A stretch of 64,000 nt of DNA from CAXTPV01 sp965276715 (GCA_965276715.1 OZ255622.1:3534001-3598000), one strand, 5' to 3'. Counted from the stretch's first letter, positions 35,489 through 45,870 are shown. Numbers and translations are program-made. The notes: generated by a model not told the origin, from the letters alone.

Positions 35489-36880
35489 TTACGTCTTCAT
35501 CATTTCCGTGAACCGTCCGAACAGATGGCGCGCATCCGAAGGCCCTGGCCCCGCTTCAGGATGATACTGCACCGAGAAGCACCTCCGTGCCGCGCACGCG
35601 ATCCCCTCGTTGGACCCGTCGAACAAGCTCGTGTGCGTCACCACCACGCCCTCCGGCAGCGACGCATCCTCGACCGCGAACCCGTGATTCTGGCTGGTGA
35701 TCTCGACCCGCCCGGTCGCCAGCTCGCGGACCGGCTGGTTCGCCCCCCGGTGCCCCTGCCGCAGCTTGTAGGTCCTGGCCCCGAGGGCCAACGCGAGCAT
35801 CTGGTGCCCGAGGCAGATCCCGAACACCGGCACCCCCGCATCCAGCACGCCACGGATCGCCGGCATTGCATAGGCGGCCGTCGCCGCCGGATCGCCCGGC
35901 CCGTTCGACAGGAACACCCCGTCCGGCCGGTGCCGCAGGATGCCGTCCGCCGCGGTCTCGGCCGGCACCACCGTCACCCGGCACCCGGCCGAGACCAGGC
36001 TGCGCAGGATGTTCCGCTTCGCGCCATAGTCGACCGCGACCACATGCGGCCGGGCCCCGTCTGCCGCCGGCGGCGCCCCGCCCCAGGCCCACCGCGTCTC
36101 GTCCCACGCGTAGCTCTGCGTGCACGACACGCCGCGCGCGAGGTCCATTCCCTCCAGCCCCGGCCAGTCCCGCGCCCGCCGCAGCAGCCCCGGCACATCG
36201 AACCGCCGGTCCGCCGGATGCGACAGCACGCCGGTGACGAACCCGCCATCCCTGATCCGCAGCGTCAGCGCGCGCGTATCGACGCCGGCGATCCCCGGCA
36301 CCCCGCGTTTGCGCAGCCAGCCATCGAGCGCCTCGGTCGACCGCCAGCTCGAGGGCGCGGTCGGCAATTCGCGCAGCACCACGCCGCGCGCCGCGACCGT
36401 GTCGGCCTCGAGGTCGTCGCGGTTGGTGCCGACATTGCCCACGTGCGGCAGCGTGAAGGTGATGATCTGCCCGGCGAACGACGGATCGGTCAGCGTCTCC
36501 TGGTAGCCGGTCAAGCCGGTCGAGAAGCACACCTCGCCGATCCCGGGCTCGTCGGTGAACGCTCCGACGCCGACACCCCAGATCACCGACCCGTCGGCCA
36601 GCACCAGCACTGCTGTCGCACCCTCAGGCGCGCGATCCTTGGACGCGCCGTCAGGCGCGCGATCGGCGACCGCACCCTCAGGGGCGTCATCCGGCGCCGC
36701 GTCGGCCCCTGAAAGCGCCCCGATCGCGATCCCGCTCGCCCGGCTGACCGCCGCCCAGTGCTTGGACGGCACCGCGCCCGACTGCCGCCACTTGCGGACC
36801 GCCTCCAGCCCGACGCCCGTCAGTCGCGCGGCCGCCTCGGCACCGCCGAGACGCTCGATGATGTCGTCGATTCCGCTCAT
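35489..36880 (-). CDS. carA: Carbamoyl-phosphate synthase small subunit with extra N-terminal helix-turn-helix domain
   Basis: 463 residues against about 375-390 for ordinary CarA. Residues 1-55 form a HTH-like domain (IIERLGGAEAAARLTGVGL then EAVRKWRQSGAVPSKHW); 57-88 is a linker with a repeated APEGA/APDGA unit; CarA proper begins at about 89 (AVLVLADGSVIWGVG). The glutaminase triad is present: Cys about 355 in FGICLGHQM, and His/Glu in YHPEAGPGP. Such HTH-like leaders (NCBI calls a family carph-isopro) do occur on carbamoyl-phosphate synthases. ATG 36880 gives the complete leader. The domain may bind DNA; paired palindromes lie directly upstream. Confidence 0.93.
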   Translation of the reverse strand: MSGIDDIIERLGGAEAAARLTGVGLEAVRKWRQSGAVPSKHWAAVSRASGIAIGALSGADAAPDDAPEGAVADRAPDGASKDRAPEGATAVLVLADGSVIWGVGVGAFTDEPGIGEVCFSTGLTGYQETLTDPSFAGQIITFTLPHVGNVGTNRDDLEADTVAARGVVLRELPTAPSSWRSTEALDGWLRKRGVPGIAGVDTRALTLRIRDGGFVTGVLSHPADRRFDVPGLLRRARDWPGLEGMDLARGVSCTQSYAWDETRWAWGGAPPAADGARPHVVAVDYGAKRNILRSLVSAGCRVTVVPAETAADGILRHRPDGVFLSNGPGDPAATAAYAMPAIRGVLDAGVPVFGICLGHQMLALALGARTYKLRQGHRGANQPVRELATGRVEITSQNHGFAVEDASLPEGVVVTHTSLFDGSNEGIACAARRCFSVQYHPEAGPGPSDARHLFGRFTEMMKT

Positions 36881-36910
36881 GCACGAAGTGCTATCATGAG
36901 CCGGCAAGCC

Positions 36911-36966
36911 GTGGGAAATAACTTCCCACTCAAATGACCAACCAAAGCGCCGGGAAGGAACTTCCT
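36911..36966. promoter_or_regulatory. Paired palindromic operator-like sites between carA and yqeY
   Basis: GTGGGAA-ATAAC-TTCCCAC at 36911-36929 and GGGAAGGAACTTCCT at 36952-36966. Aligned, they share GGGAA..AACTTCC, with centres 39 bases apart, about four DNA turns. They sit in the divergent control region, 31 bases from carA and 20 from yqeY. Confidence 0.6.
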
Positions 36967-36986
36967 GCCCGAGCCAGGACACCCCC

Positions 36987-37442
36987 ATGAGCCTCCGCGC
37001 CCGCTTCTCCGACGACCTCAAGTCCGCCATGAAGGCCGGCGAGCCCGCACGCGTCTCCACCATCCGCCTGATCATCGCCCGCATGAAGGACGCCGATATC
37101 GCCGGCCGCCCGAAAGGCGCCGACCAGGTCACGGACGACGAACTCACGGCCCTGCTCCGCTCGATGGTCAAGCAGCGGCACGACTCGGTCGCCCTCTACC
37201 GCCAGGGCGGCCGCGATGAGCTCGCCGCCAAGGAGGAAGCCGAGATCGCGCTGATCGAGGCCTACCTGCCGGCCACGCTCGACGGCGCCGGCCTCGACGA
37301 GGCCGTCACCAAGGCCATCGCCGACACCGGCGCCGCGTCGTCCAAGGATCTCGGCCGCGTCATGGCCGCCCTCAAGGCGGCCCATGGCGCGGCCCTCGAC
37401 ATGGGCCGCGCCAGCCAGGTCGCCCGCGCCCGCCTCGCCTGA
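36987..37442 (+). CDS. GatB/YqeY domain-containing protein
   Basis: 151 residues, ATG 36987 after AGGA. SLRARFSDDLKSAMKAGEPA, MVKQRHDSVALYRQGGRDEL and AYLPATLDGAGLDEAV are YqeY-family signatures; the fold matches the tail domain of GatB. It precedes dnaG with no gap (stop TGA then ATG), the usual yqeY-dnaG-rpoD order. A role in tRNA amidation is suspected for the family but unproven. Confidence 0.92.
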   Translation: MSLRARFSDDLKSAMKAGEPARVSTIRLIIARMKDADIAGRPKGADQVTDDELTALLRSMVKQRHDSVALYRQGGRDELAAKEEAEIALIEAYLPATLDGAGLDEAVTKAIADTGAASSKDLGRVMAALKAAHGAALDMGRASQVARARLA

Positions 37443-39260
37443 ATGGCGACCTTCTCGCCCGGCTTTCTCGATGAACTGCGCGCCCGAACGCCGCTTGCCG
37501 CCCTCGTCGGCCGCCGGGTCAAGCTCGCGCGCGCCGGCCGGCAATGGAAGGCCTGCTGCCCGTTCCACGGCGAGAAGTCGCCGAGCTTCTACGTCTATGA
37601 CGACCATTTCCACTGCTTCGGCTGCGGCGCCCACGGCGACGCGGTCGCCTTCGTCATGCAGAGCCAGGGCGCGAGCTTCCCCGAAGCGGTCGAGCAACTG
37701 GCGGGCGAAGCCGGCCTCGACCTCCCCAAGGACGACGGCGGGGCGCGCGCCGAACAGGCATCACGCGAGCAACTCATCCTCGCGGCCCTCGACGATGCCG
37801 CCCGGCTCTTCCGCACCTGGCTCCGCCAAGCCGCCGACGCCGAGGCCGCGCGCCGTTATCTCGACCATCGTGGCATCACGCCCGCCACCATCGAGGCGTT
37901 CGGCCTCGGCTGGTCCGGCGACGGCACCCGCCTGCAGCCCGCGCTGCTGCAGGCCGGCCACCCGCTCGACATCCAGCGCGAGGCGGGCCTGTTGCACACC
38001 TCCGAAGACGGCGGCATCCGTGGCGAGATGTTCCGGTCTCGCATCATCTTCCCGATCGCCGACAGGCGCGGCCGCTGTGTCGGCTTCGGTGGCCGCACCC
38101 TCGGCGACGGCCAGCCGAAATACCTCAACGGGCCCGAAACCACGGTCTTCTCCAAACGCCGCGTCCTCTATGGCCATGATCGTGCCCACGCCGCCATCCG
38201 CGCGCCCGTCGCCCGCGGCGCCGCCCGGCCGCGCCTGGTCGTGGCCGAAGGCTACCTCGACGTGATCGCCCTCGCCGAGGCGGGCTTTCCCGGCGCCGTC
38301 GCCCCCCTCGGCACCGCGCTCACCGAGGAACAGCTCGATGCCGCCTGGCGCCTCGACCCCGCGCCGATCCTCTGCCTCGACGGCGACGCCGCCGGCCGCA
38401 ACGCCGCCCGACGTGCGGCCGAACGCGCGCTGCCGCTGCTGACACCCGAACGCACCCTGATGATCGCGACGCTCGAACAGGGCGAGGACCCCGACAGCCT
38501 GCTCCGCCGACAGGGTCCGGCCGTCCTCGCGGCCCGTCTCGAGGCCGCCCGCCCGCTCTCGGAGGCACTCTACGACCTGCTCGACCCGCCGTCCGCCGGC
38601 GCCACCCCCGAACGCCGCGCCGCATTCCGGGCCCGGCTGATCGAGGCCGCGTCACGCGTCGCCGACCGGGCGCTCGCCTCCGAATACCGGCGCACCCTTC
38701 TCGACCGCTACTTCCAGGCCGGCCGAACCGGCAGGGCCCCCAAGCCATCCGCCACGCCGCGCCCGGCACTGAGCGACGGCGCCGCGCACGAGGAGCGCGC
38801 CTGCCTGCTGGCGCTCACCGCACTCAACAACCTCTGCGTCCTGCACGACGTCGAGGATGCCTGGCAGCGTCTCGAACTTCCGTCCTGGCTCGACGCCCTC
38901 CGCCGCGCGATCCTCGACCTGCCGCACAACCCCGACGCCGTCGCGGCGCTTGACTCGAACATCGCCCTTGACCACTTGCGCCTCTCGGGTTGCGAGGAAC
39001 ATCTGACGCGGGCGGTCGAAATCGTGCGCCGCCGCGGCGGTCTGCCGCACTTCGCGCAGCCAAGCGCGATGCCGGCGGAAGCGGAGCAGGGCTGGTGGCA
39101 TTTCTTCGGTTTGATGCAACACGCCCGGCTCGATGAGGAGATCGCGATGGCACGATCTCTGCTCGCACGTGAATTCACCGACCGTCGCGTGACGCGCGTC
39201 ACCGCTCTCGTCGAAGCCAGGGAAAAGCTGCGCTCGATGGAGCATGATGCCCGCGTCTGA
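37443..39260 (+). CDS. dnaG: DNA primase
   Basis: 605 residues, ATG directly after the yqeY stop. CHC2 zinc finger CPFH (39-42) with CFGC (58-61), RNA-polymerase core, Toprim metal site (LVVAEGYLDVIALAEAGF and CLDGDAAGRNAA), then a helicase-binding C-terminus. Makes RNA primers at the replication fork. Followed by rpoD as in the macromolecular synthesis operon, although rpsU is absent here. Confidence 0.96.
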   Translation: MATFSPGFLDELRARTPLAALVGRRVKLARAGRQWKACCPFHGEKSPSFYVYDDHFHCFGCGAHGDAVAFVMQSQGASFPEAVEQLAGEAGLDLPKDDGGARAEQASREQLILAALDDAARLFRTWLRQAADAEAARRYLDHRGITPATIEAFGLGWSGDGTRLQPALLQAGHPLDIQREAGLLHTSEDGGIRGEMFRSRIIFPIADRRGRCVGFGGRTLGDGQPKYLNGPETTVFSKRRVLYGHDRAHAAIRAPVARGAARPRLVVAEGYLDVIALAEAGFPGAVAPLGTALTEEQLDAAWRLDPAPILCLDGDAAGRNAARRAAERALPLLTPERTLMIATLEQGEDPDSLLRRQGPAVLAARLEAARPLSEALYDLLDPPSAGATPERRAAFRARLIEAASRVADRALASEYRRTLLDRYFQAGRTGRAPKPSATPRPALSDGAAHEERACLLALTALNNLCVLHDVEDAWQRLELPSWLDALRRAILDLPHNPDAVAALDSNIALDHLRLSGCEEHLTRAVEIVRRRGGLPHFAQPSAMPAEAEQGWWHFFGLMQHARLDEEIAMARSLLAREFTDRRVTRVTALVEAREKLRSMEHDARV

Positions 39261-39298
39261 TCAGCGCGGGATGTCGTAGATTGGGGAGAGGCACAGGC

Positions 39299-41248
<1,950 letters not shown>

Positions 41249-41271
41249 GCCGCCGGGTCGCGCGCCGCTTG

Positions 41272-41850
41272 GTGGCCCCACGCCTGATCCCGGATGACGG
41301 ACCGCGGACGCGCATCGCGGTCAACGTCACCTTCCTGCGCATGGAACGCCGTCCGGCCGAGACGGCGACCTTGCCCTCCGGCCTGCACCTCGTGTGCCTG
41401 TCCTCGCCCACGGTCCCGTTCTACCGCTATCTCTACGCGACCGTGGGCGGTCCCTATTGCTGGTGGCTGCGGCGTGTGGCGCCCGACCGCGAGATCGCGG
41501 AGTTGCTCGCCTCGCCCGCGATCTCGATCCACGTGCTCTATCGCGACGGCGAACCTGCCGGCTTCTTCGAGCTCGACGCGCGTACCGGCATCGACGTCAA
41601 TCTCGCCTATTTCGGCCTGATGCCGCACATGATCGGCAAGGGCGCCGGCTATCCGTTCCTGTGCGCGGCCATCGAGAGCGCCTGGATGCTCCAGCCGGCA
41701 GCGTTGCGCGTGAACACCTGCACCGCCGACCACCCGCGCGCACTGCCCGCATACCTTCGCGCCGGCTTCAAGCCGCTCCGTACCGTCCGCGAAGTCTGGG
41801 ACATCCCCGACGCCCTCGGCATGCCCATCCCCGCCGCGCTTCGCGCTTGA
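41272..41850 (+). CDS. GNAT-family N-acetyltransferase
   Basis: 192 residues from GTG 41272 (TTG 41269 is equally possible), 23 bases after rpoD. AVNVTFLRMERRPA, then a GNAT core (FELDARTGIDVNLAYFGLMP, MIGKGAGYPFLCAAIESAW) and VNTCTADHPRALPAYLRAGF, the acetyl-CoA-binding helix. Substrate unknown. The last codons and stop lie in the first unit of an 18-base tandem repeat. Confidence 0.85.
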   Translation: MAPRLIPDDGPRTRIAVNVTFLRMERRPAETATLPSGLHLVCLSSPTVPFYRYLYATVGGPYCWWLRRVAPDREIAELLASPAISIHVLYRDGEPAGFFELDARTGIDVNLAYFGLMPHMIGKGAGYPFLCAAIESAWMLQPAALRVNTCTADHPRALPAYLRAGFKPLRTVREVWDIPDALGMPIPAALRA

Positions 41851-41896
41851 GCAGAACGGGGCGCTTGAGCAGAACGGGGCGCTTGAGCAGAACGGG
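41843..41896 (+). repeat. Tandem repeat, 3 x 18 bases
   Basis: Three exact copies of GCGCTTGAGCAGAACGGG. The first contains the stop codon of the preceding acetyltransferase gene. A partial GC-rich intergenic repeat (CGGGGCGCTCCCCGGACCCG) follows. Confidence 0.9.
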
Positions 41897-41914
41897 GCGC
41901 TCCCCGGACCCGCC

Positions 41915-42403
41915 CTACGGCTCCTCGCCGGTGACACCAAACCGTTGCCGTGCGGCCGGATCCTGCGCCGCCGCCAGCAACGCCGGCCAGTCGTTGGGCG
42001 GATTGCCGCTGGCCAGCATCCGGCTGAACGTGATGTACGGGTCGGTCGTGGCCCCAGCCTTGCGCAGGGTGTCGCGGTCGTTGACCCAGGCGTACACGAT
42101 CACCTTTGCCTGCAAGTCGGCCCGATAGAACAGCCGGAACCGGCCGCCTGCAAATCTGGCCCGGAACCAGTGGCGATGTTCCCGCCCCAATGTGTTGCCC
42201 TGCCGGAACTCGGGCGCCGGCGGATCACGCGGGATGCGGTCCAGGATCATTCCGCGCAGGGCTGCCAGGAGCTTCGTATCGGCCTTCCCTTGCCACACGG
42301 CAGGATCCGATCGCCTCGCCCGCTCCACCGCCGCCAGTAGCCGTTCCAACTGATCCAGGAACAGCGGATGAGCATGGAGCGTCCAGCCGTGCCGCTCCGG
42401 CAC
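41915..42403 (-). CDS. yhaV: YhaV-family toxin (RelE fold)
   Basis: 162 residues, GTG 42403. GWTLHAHPLFLDQLERLLAAV, then FRQGNTLGREHRHWFRARFA and GRFRLFYRADLQAKVIVYAW (in parts) and NDRDTLRKAGATTDPY are diagnostic of YhaV. It is a ribosome-dependent or free ribonuclease by family. It starts 3 bases after prlF stops, the classical prlF-yhaV order. Confidence 0.93.
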   Translation of the reverse strand: MPERHGWTLHAHPLFLDQLERLLAAVERARRSDPAVWQGKADTKLLAALRGMILDRIPRDPPAPEFRQGNTLGREHRHWFRARFAGGRFRLFYRADLQAKVIVYAWVNDRDTLRKAGATTDPYITFSRMLASGNPPNDWPALLAAAQDPAARQRFGVTGEEP

Positions 42404-42406
42404 CGC

Positions 42407-42730
42407 CTACAGCGCCACGTCACCTTCGATCAGCGCATCAGGATCCGTCTCGTCTGTCAGCTCCTCGATGCGCGCCGCCAACTCGGATGTGAGAGGCAGT
42501 ACGGCACGTGCCGGTCGCCTCGCGATGTCGGCTTCCAGTAAGGCCAGGAAGGGTGCCAGCGCCGGGTCGCACGCGTCAGCCTCCGCGTGGGCGTGAACCG
42601 TGACACTTCCTCCCTCCACCCGGAAGGCGATCCGTCCGCCGTAGCCGAGCCCAAGCGCCTGGCGCACCGCCCTCGGCACCGTCGTCTGCCCCTTCACCGT
42701 AATGGTGCAGACTTCCTCCACGACCGCCAT
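42407..42730 (-). CDS. prlF: PrlF antitoxin (AbrB-type)
   Basis: 107 residues, ATG 42730. SpoVT/AbrB swapped-hairpin domain at the N-terminus (CTITVKGQTTVPRAVRQALG, then GGRIAFRVEGGSV), followed by a C-terminal toxin-binding helix region (LPLTSELAARIEELTDETDP). It neutralises YhaV and autorepresses; a palindrome lies 28 bases upstream. Confidence 0.92.
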   Translation of the reverse strand: MAVVEEVCTITVKGQTTVPRAVRQALGLGYGGRIAFRVEGGSVTVHAHAEADACDPALAPFLALLEADIARRPARAVLPLTSELAARIEELTDETDPDALIEGDVAL

Positions 42731-42757
42731 TCACCCGCTCCACGCGTCACCAACTCT

Positions 42758-42783
42758 CAAAGTAATGCAATCTCCTTACTTTG
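42758..42783. promoter_or_regulatory. Palindromic operator upstream of prlF-yhaV
   Basis: CAAAGTAA (42758-42765) and TTACTTTG (42776-42783) form perfect 8-base arms around 10 bases. The site fills the 53-base gap between the acetyltransferase stop and prlF, as expected for PrlF autorepression. Confidence 0.6.
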
Positions 42784-43359
42784 TCACCCCTTCGTCGTCG
42801 CTGCCGCCATGTCCGTCATCCCGTCGGCCACGACCAGCCGGTACAGCACATGTTCCGCGTGCGGATCGTCCACCGCATACGCCGGGTGGGCGAAACTCTC
42901 GTCGGGACGATGCCGCATCCGCAGCCGCTCCATCACCCGTCTCGACGCGGCGTTGGCGGCCGCCGTCTCGGCCACGATCTCCGACAGCCCGAAGCGCCTG
43001 AACCCGGCCCGCAGTGCGGCGCGCGCGGCCTCGGTGGCGTAACCCTGTCCCCAGAACCGTCGGGACAGCCGCCAGCCGATCTCGACCGCCGGCGTGAAGC
43101 CCGCCATGAACGGAACCCGGTTCAGCCCGGTGAAGCCCAGGAAAGCCTCGCCCGGCATCTCCAGGGCCCACAGACCGAAACCGTCCCGGTCGAATTCGCT
43201 CTCGATCCGATCCGCCCAGCGATCGCTTTCCATGGCGGTCAGCGGCCCGGGCATATATCGCATGATGTCGGGATCCGCGTTCAGGGCCGCAAACGCAGGT
43301 CGGTCGCCCGGCCGCCATCGCCGCAGCAACAGACGCGAGGTCCTCAGCGAGACGCGCAT
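42784..43359 (-). CDS. GNAT-family N-acetyltransferase, RimJ/RimL type
   Basis: 191 residues from ATG 43359 (MRVSLRTSRLLLRRWRPGD). LLLRRWRPGDRPAFAALNAD, VEIGWRLSRRFWGQGYATEA and NAASRRVMERLRM are the RimJ/RimL subgroup pattern. Overlaps the stop of the upstream MmyB-type regulator by 16 bases, so probably regulated with it. Substrate unknown. Confidence 0.88.
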   Translation of the reverse strand: MRVSLRTSRLLLRRWRPGDRPAFAALNADPDIMRYMPGPLTAMESDRWADRIESEFDRDGFGLWALEMPGEAFLGFTGLNRVPFMAGFTPAVEIGWRLSRRFWGQGYATEAARAALRAGFRRFGLSEIVAETAAANAASRRVMERLRMRHRPDESFAHPAYAVDDPHAEHVLYRLVVADGMTDMAAATTKG

Positions 43360-44192
43360 GGCCCGCGCGCCGCGCCGCCCTGCTCGACCAACCTCGCATA
43401 GGCGACCTCCGTCGCCTCGTCCGCCGGAAACATGCATTCGACCCGCAGCTCCTGCGCCGTGATCGTCTGCGGCGTCCCGACCGTCGTGACCATCGAGAAG
43501 AAGTTCAGCACCGTTCCGTCCTTGACAAAACCAAGCGGAATGACCGGCATGACCCCCGTAGCTGTCGGCGCTTCCCACTCCCGCTTGACGTCCGGATAGG
43601 CCAGCAGCGTCGCGACCAGTTCCTTTGTCTTCTCGTCGACCGTGCGCCCGACCGCCTCGCGGTGGACCCGCTCCAGCAGGCTTTTCGCAAGCGCCTCCCA
43701 GTCGGCCAGGAACGGGCGCATCCCATCCGGATCGAACATCAGGTGCAGCAGATTGCGCGGGGCCTTGCGCGCCGCCATGTCGATGAAGCAATCGAAGAAA
43801 CGCGTGACCGCGTCGTTCGTCATCAGGACGTTCCAGGTGCGGTCCATCACCACGGCCGGGAACGGTTCATGCTGTCGCAGCATGCGTTCGAGCGCGCCCG
43901 TTACGCTCCGCATCTCCGGTACGCTCAAGCCGCTCTCCGAATAGAGCGGTGCGTAGCCCGCCGCCAGCAGGAGCGTGTTGCGTTCGCGCAGCGGGACATC
44001 GAGACCGTTCGCGATCGACACCAGGGTCTGGCGGCTGGGAACGCTGCGTCCGCTCTCGATGAAGCTGATATGCCGCTGCGACACGCCGGTGTCACCGGAC
44101 ACGTCGAGCTGGCTGCGCCCGCGCAGGTCACGCCAGTGGCGCAGCAGCGCACCGAGCTCGTTCAGAGGCTCGCCCCGATGATCGTCTCGCAC
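43344..44192 (-). CDS. XRE-family regulator with MmyB-like ligand domain
   Basis: 282 residues from GTG 44192, which has AGGGAG 9 bases upstream. HTH at about 12-65 (LRHWRDLRGRSQLDVSGDTG, QRHISFIESGRSVPS) followed by a MmyB-like PAS domain (FPAVVMDRTWNVLMTNDAVT, NLLHLMFDPDGMRPF, ITAQELRVECMFPAD). Such regulators usually control an adjacent enzyme gene. The 5' end overlaps DUF302 by 31 bases and the 3' end overlaps the acetyltransferase by 16. Confidence 0.88.
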   Translation of the reverse strand: MRDDHRGEPLNELGALLRHWRDLRGRSQLDVSGDTGVSQRHISFIESGRSVPSRQTLVSIANGLDVPLRERNTLLLAAGYAPLYSESGLSVPEMRSVTGALERMLRQHEPFPAVVMDRTWNVLMTNDAVTRFFDCFIDMAARKAPRNLLHLMFDPDGMRPFLADWEALAKSLLERVHREAVGRTVDEKTKELVATLLAYPDVKREWEAPTATGVMPVIPLGFVKDGTVLNFFSMVTTVGTPQTITAQELRVECMFPADEATEVAYARLVEQGGAARGPCASR

Positions 44193-44608
44193 GCGGCGGC
44201 GAGCTCCCTGCCGAGCGCGGCCAGGGCCGCATTGCCGTAGCGGCCGAACGCCAGCGCGGGATCGGCCATGCGCACCGACACGGTCCCGTCCGGCAGCTCC
44301 GTCACCACCAGCTTCAACGGCGCCTCCACCATCGCCGACCAGTCCGCCCGCATCACGCGAACCACGAGGTCCGGATGGAAGAAGAACAGCAGCCGCGACC
44401 CGTCGATCGTCTGACCGGCACCTGCCAGCGCCTTCTGCGGATCGATCTCGTGCAGCACGCGCATCCCCGCCGCCTCGATCGCCGCGCGCAGCGCGATCAG
44501 CACGTCCTCGAACGGGCGCTTGCCGGCGCGGCTGTACTGGAACCCTTCGGCGGCCGCGCCAGGCGCCCCGAACGCGAGCACCGCCTCGGATGAATGGATC
44601 TCGATCAT
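44162..44608 (-). CDS. DUF302 domain-containing protein
   Basis: 148 residues, ATG 44608. FEDVLIALRAAIEAAGMRVL, HEIDPQKALAGAG, LLFFFHPDLVVRVM and PLKLVVTELPDGTVSV follow the DUF302 pattern (small alpha/beta fold, unknown function, sometimes linked to membrane or stress proteins). First gene of the DUF302-MmyB-GNAT overlapping set. Confidence 0.82.
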   Translation of the reverse strand: MIEIHSSEAVLAFGAPGAAAEGFQYSRAGKRPFEDVLIALRAAIEAAGMRVLHEIDPQKALAGAGQTIDGSRLLFFFHPDLVVRVMRADWSAMVEAPLKLVVTELPDGTVSVRMADPALAFGRYGNAALAALGRELAAACETIIGASL

Positions 44609-44775
44609 GACCGGAACTCCTTGGTTCTTCCGACGAGACCGAGAATAGAGCGCAGCCGTGGCCGATCAATTGTCTTGCAGGTAATAGAAGCTAAGTGGCG
44701 CCCGCGCCGTCCATGCGCCGACGACAACCCGCCCGCCGGCGGCATAGACTGCGCCCGCAAGCCGGCGGAGCACTC

Positions 44776-45345
44776 ATGGACAATGTCGAGATGGCCCAGG
44801 AGGGCCTCGAACACGCCCACCACGACCACGCGGCCCACACGCCGCCGCCCCAAGGCACGCGCCGCGCCGCCATCCTCGTCGCGATCTTCGCCTCCATCGC
44901 CGTCATCATCGAGATGAGCGCCAACGACGCGCAGACCGCCTACCTCGCGCGCACCATCACCGCGAGCGACCTGTGGAACGAATACCAGGCCAAGTCCGTC
45001 CGCCGCACGATCTGGTCCGAGGCGGCAACCCAGCTCGCCGTCACCGCCAACCCGGCCGCCGCCGCCGCGATCGCGCAAGCCCGCGCCGACGCCGACCGCA
45101 TGGCCGACGATCCCGCCGGCGGCATGAAGCAGCTCGCCGCGCGCGCCCACGCCGACGAGCAGGTTCGCGACCGTGCCCACCATCTCCACGAGCAGCTCGA
45201 GCGCAGCGTGCGCGTGCTGCAGATCGCCATCGTCCTGGTCGGCCTCTACCTCGCCACCCGCTTCGACGCACTGATCGCCGGCGGGCTGTTCCTCGGCATC
45301 GGCGCGATCGTCTGGGGCTTGAGTGCGGCCACGGGTATAATCTAA
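44776..45345 (+). CDS. DUF4337 membrane protein
   Basis: 189 residues, ATG 44776 with GGAG 6 bases upstream. A His-rich start (EHAHHDHAAH) is followed by membrane helix 1 (AAILVAIFASIAVIIEMSA), a long soluble helix with TASDLWNEYQAKSVR, and two C-terminal helices (VLQIAIVLVGLYLATRF, LIAGGLFLGIGAIVWGLS). Matches DUF4337; function unknown. Divergent from DUF302. Confidence 0.82.
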   Translation: MDNVEMAQEGLEHAHHDHAAHTPPPQGTRRAAILVAIFASIAVIIEMSANDAQTAYLARTITASDLWNEYQAKSVRRTIWSEAATQLAVTANPAAAAAIAQARADADRMADDPAGGMKQLAARAHADEQVRDRAHHLHEQLERSVRVLQIAIVLVGLYLATRFDALIAGGLFLGIGAIVWGLSAATGII

Positions 45346-45411
45346 TCCGGTCAGGGCCTTACGGCGACCACGAAGACACCGAATTTCAAGATCAACCCGC
45401 GGAGACGATGC

Positions 45412-45870
45412 GTGATCCGACTGATGAAAGTGCCCTACGCCATCAACTCCCCGCACGGCAGCGTCCAGGCCTGCCTGCGCAAGAAGCGCGAGGTGACGCG
45501 CTTGCGTGCCGACGGGGGCATCACCGGCATCGGTCCCGCCTCGTGCTGCTGCTTCGTCGAATATCTGCGGCCCGACGGGTCGGCCGACAACGTCTTCGGC
45601 AACAGCCGCATCCGCGTCCCGTTCTTCAAGTCGAGCCGCGGCGAGGTCTCGACCGCCTGCGTCCACGGCGAGCTGTCCGCGCTGTGGCACGTGCTCGGCG
45701 ACATCGCCGACATCGGCGACGTGCTCTCGATCTATATCGAGATGTCGCCCTGCCCGAAATGCCGCGCGGCTCTCGACAACATCCTCGGCGACAAGGACGT
45801 GCTCTATTCGTTCGACTACGAGACCGAGATCCCCCGCTGGGAAGCCGCCGCCAGGCAGCTCTGTGCCTAG
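45412..45870 (+). CDS. Stand-alone deaminase-fold protein
   Basis: 152 residues, GTG 45412 with GGAG 7 bases upstream. ACVHGELSALWHVLGD supplies His85-Gly-Glu87 and MSPCPKCRAALDNIL supplies Cys114/Cys117: the H-x-E ... PC-x-x-C zinc site of the cytidine deaminase superfamily. There is also a Cys cluster (ASCCCF) near residue 45. It lacks obvious similarity to housekeeping Cdd, TadA or dCMP deaminases and looks closer to the bacterial toxin-type deaminase clades. No secretion domain or immunity gene is visible. Two long hairpins follow its stop. Confidence 0.65.
   Translation: MIRLMKVPYAINSPHGSVQACLRKKREVTRLRADGGITGIGPASCCCFVEYLRPDGSADNVFGNSRIRVPFFKSSRGEVSTACVHGELSALWHVLGDIADIGDVLSIYIEMSPCPKCRAALDNILGDKDVLYSFDYETEIPRWEAAARQLCA

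Noticed and set aside
32221..35511. Plus-strand open frame of about 1,100 codons opposite carB
   Set aside because: Mirror of carB codon bias; no signal, domain or start site.
36911..36929. Palindrome as a LexA site
   Set aside because: It does not fit the alphaproteobacterial GTTC-N7-GTTC pattern.
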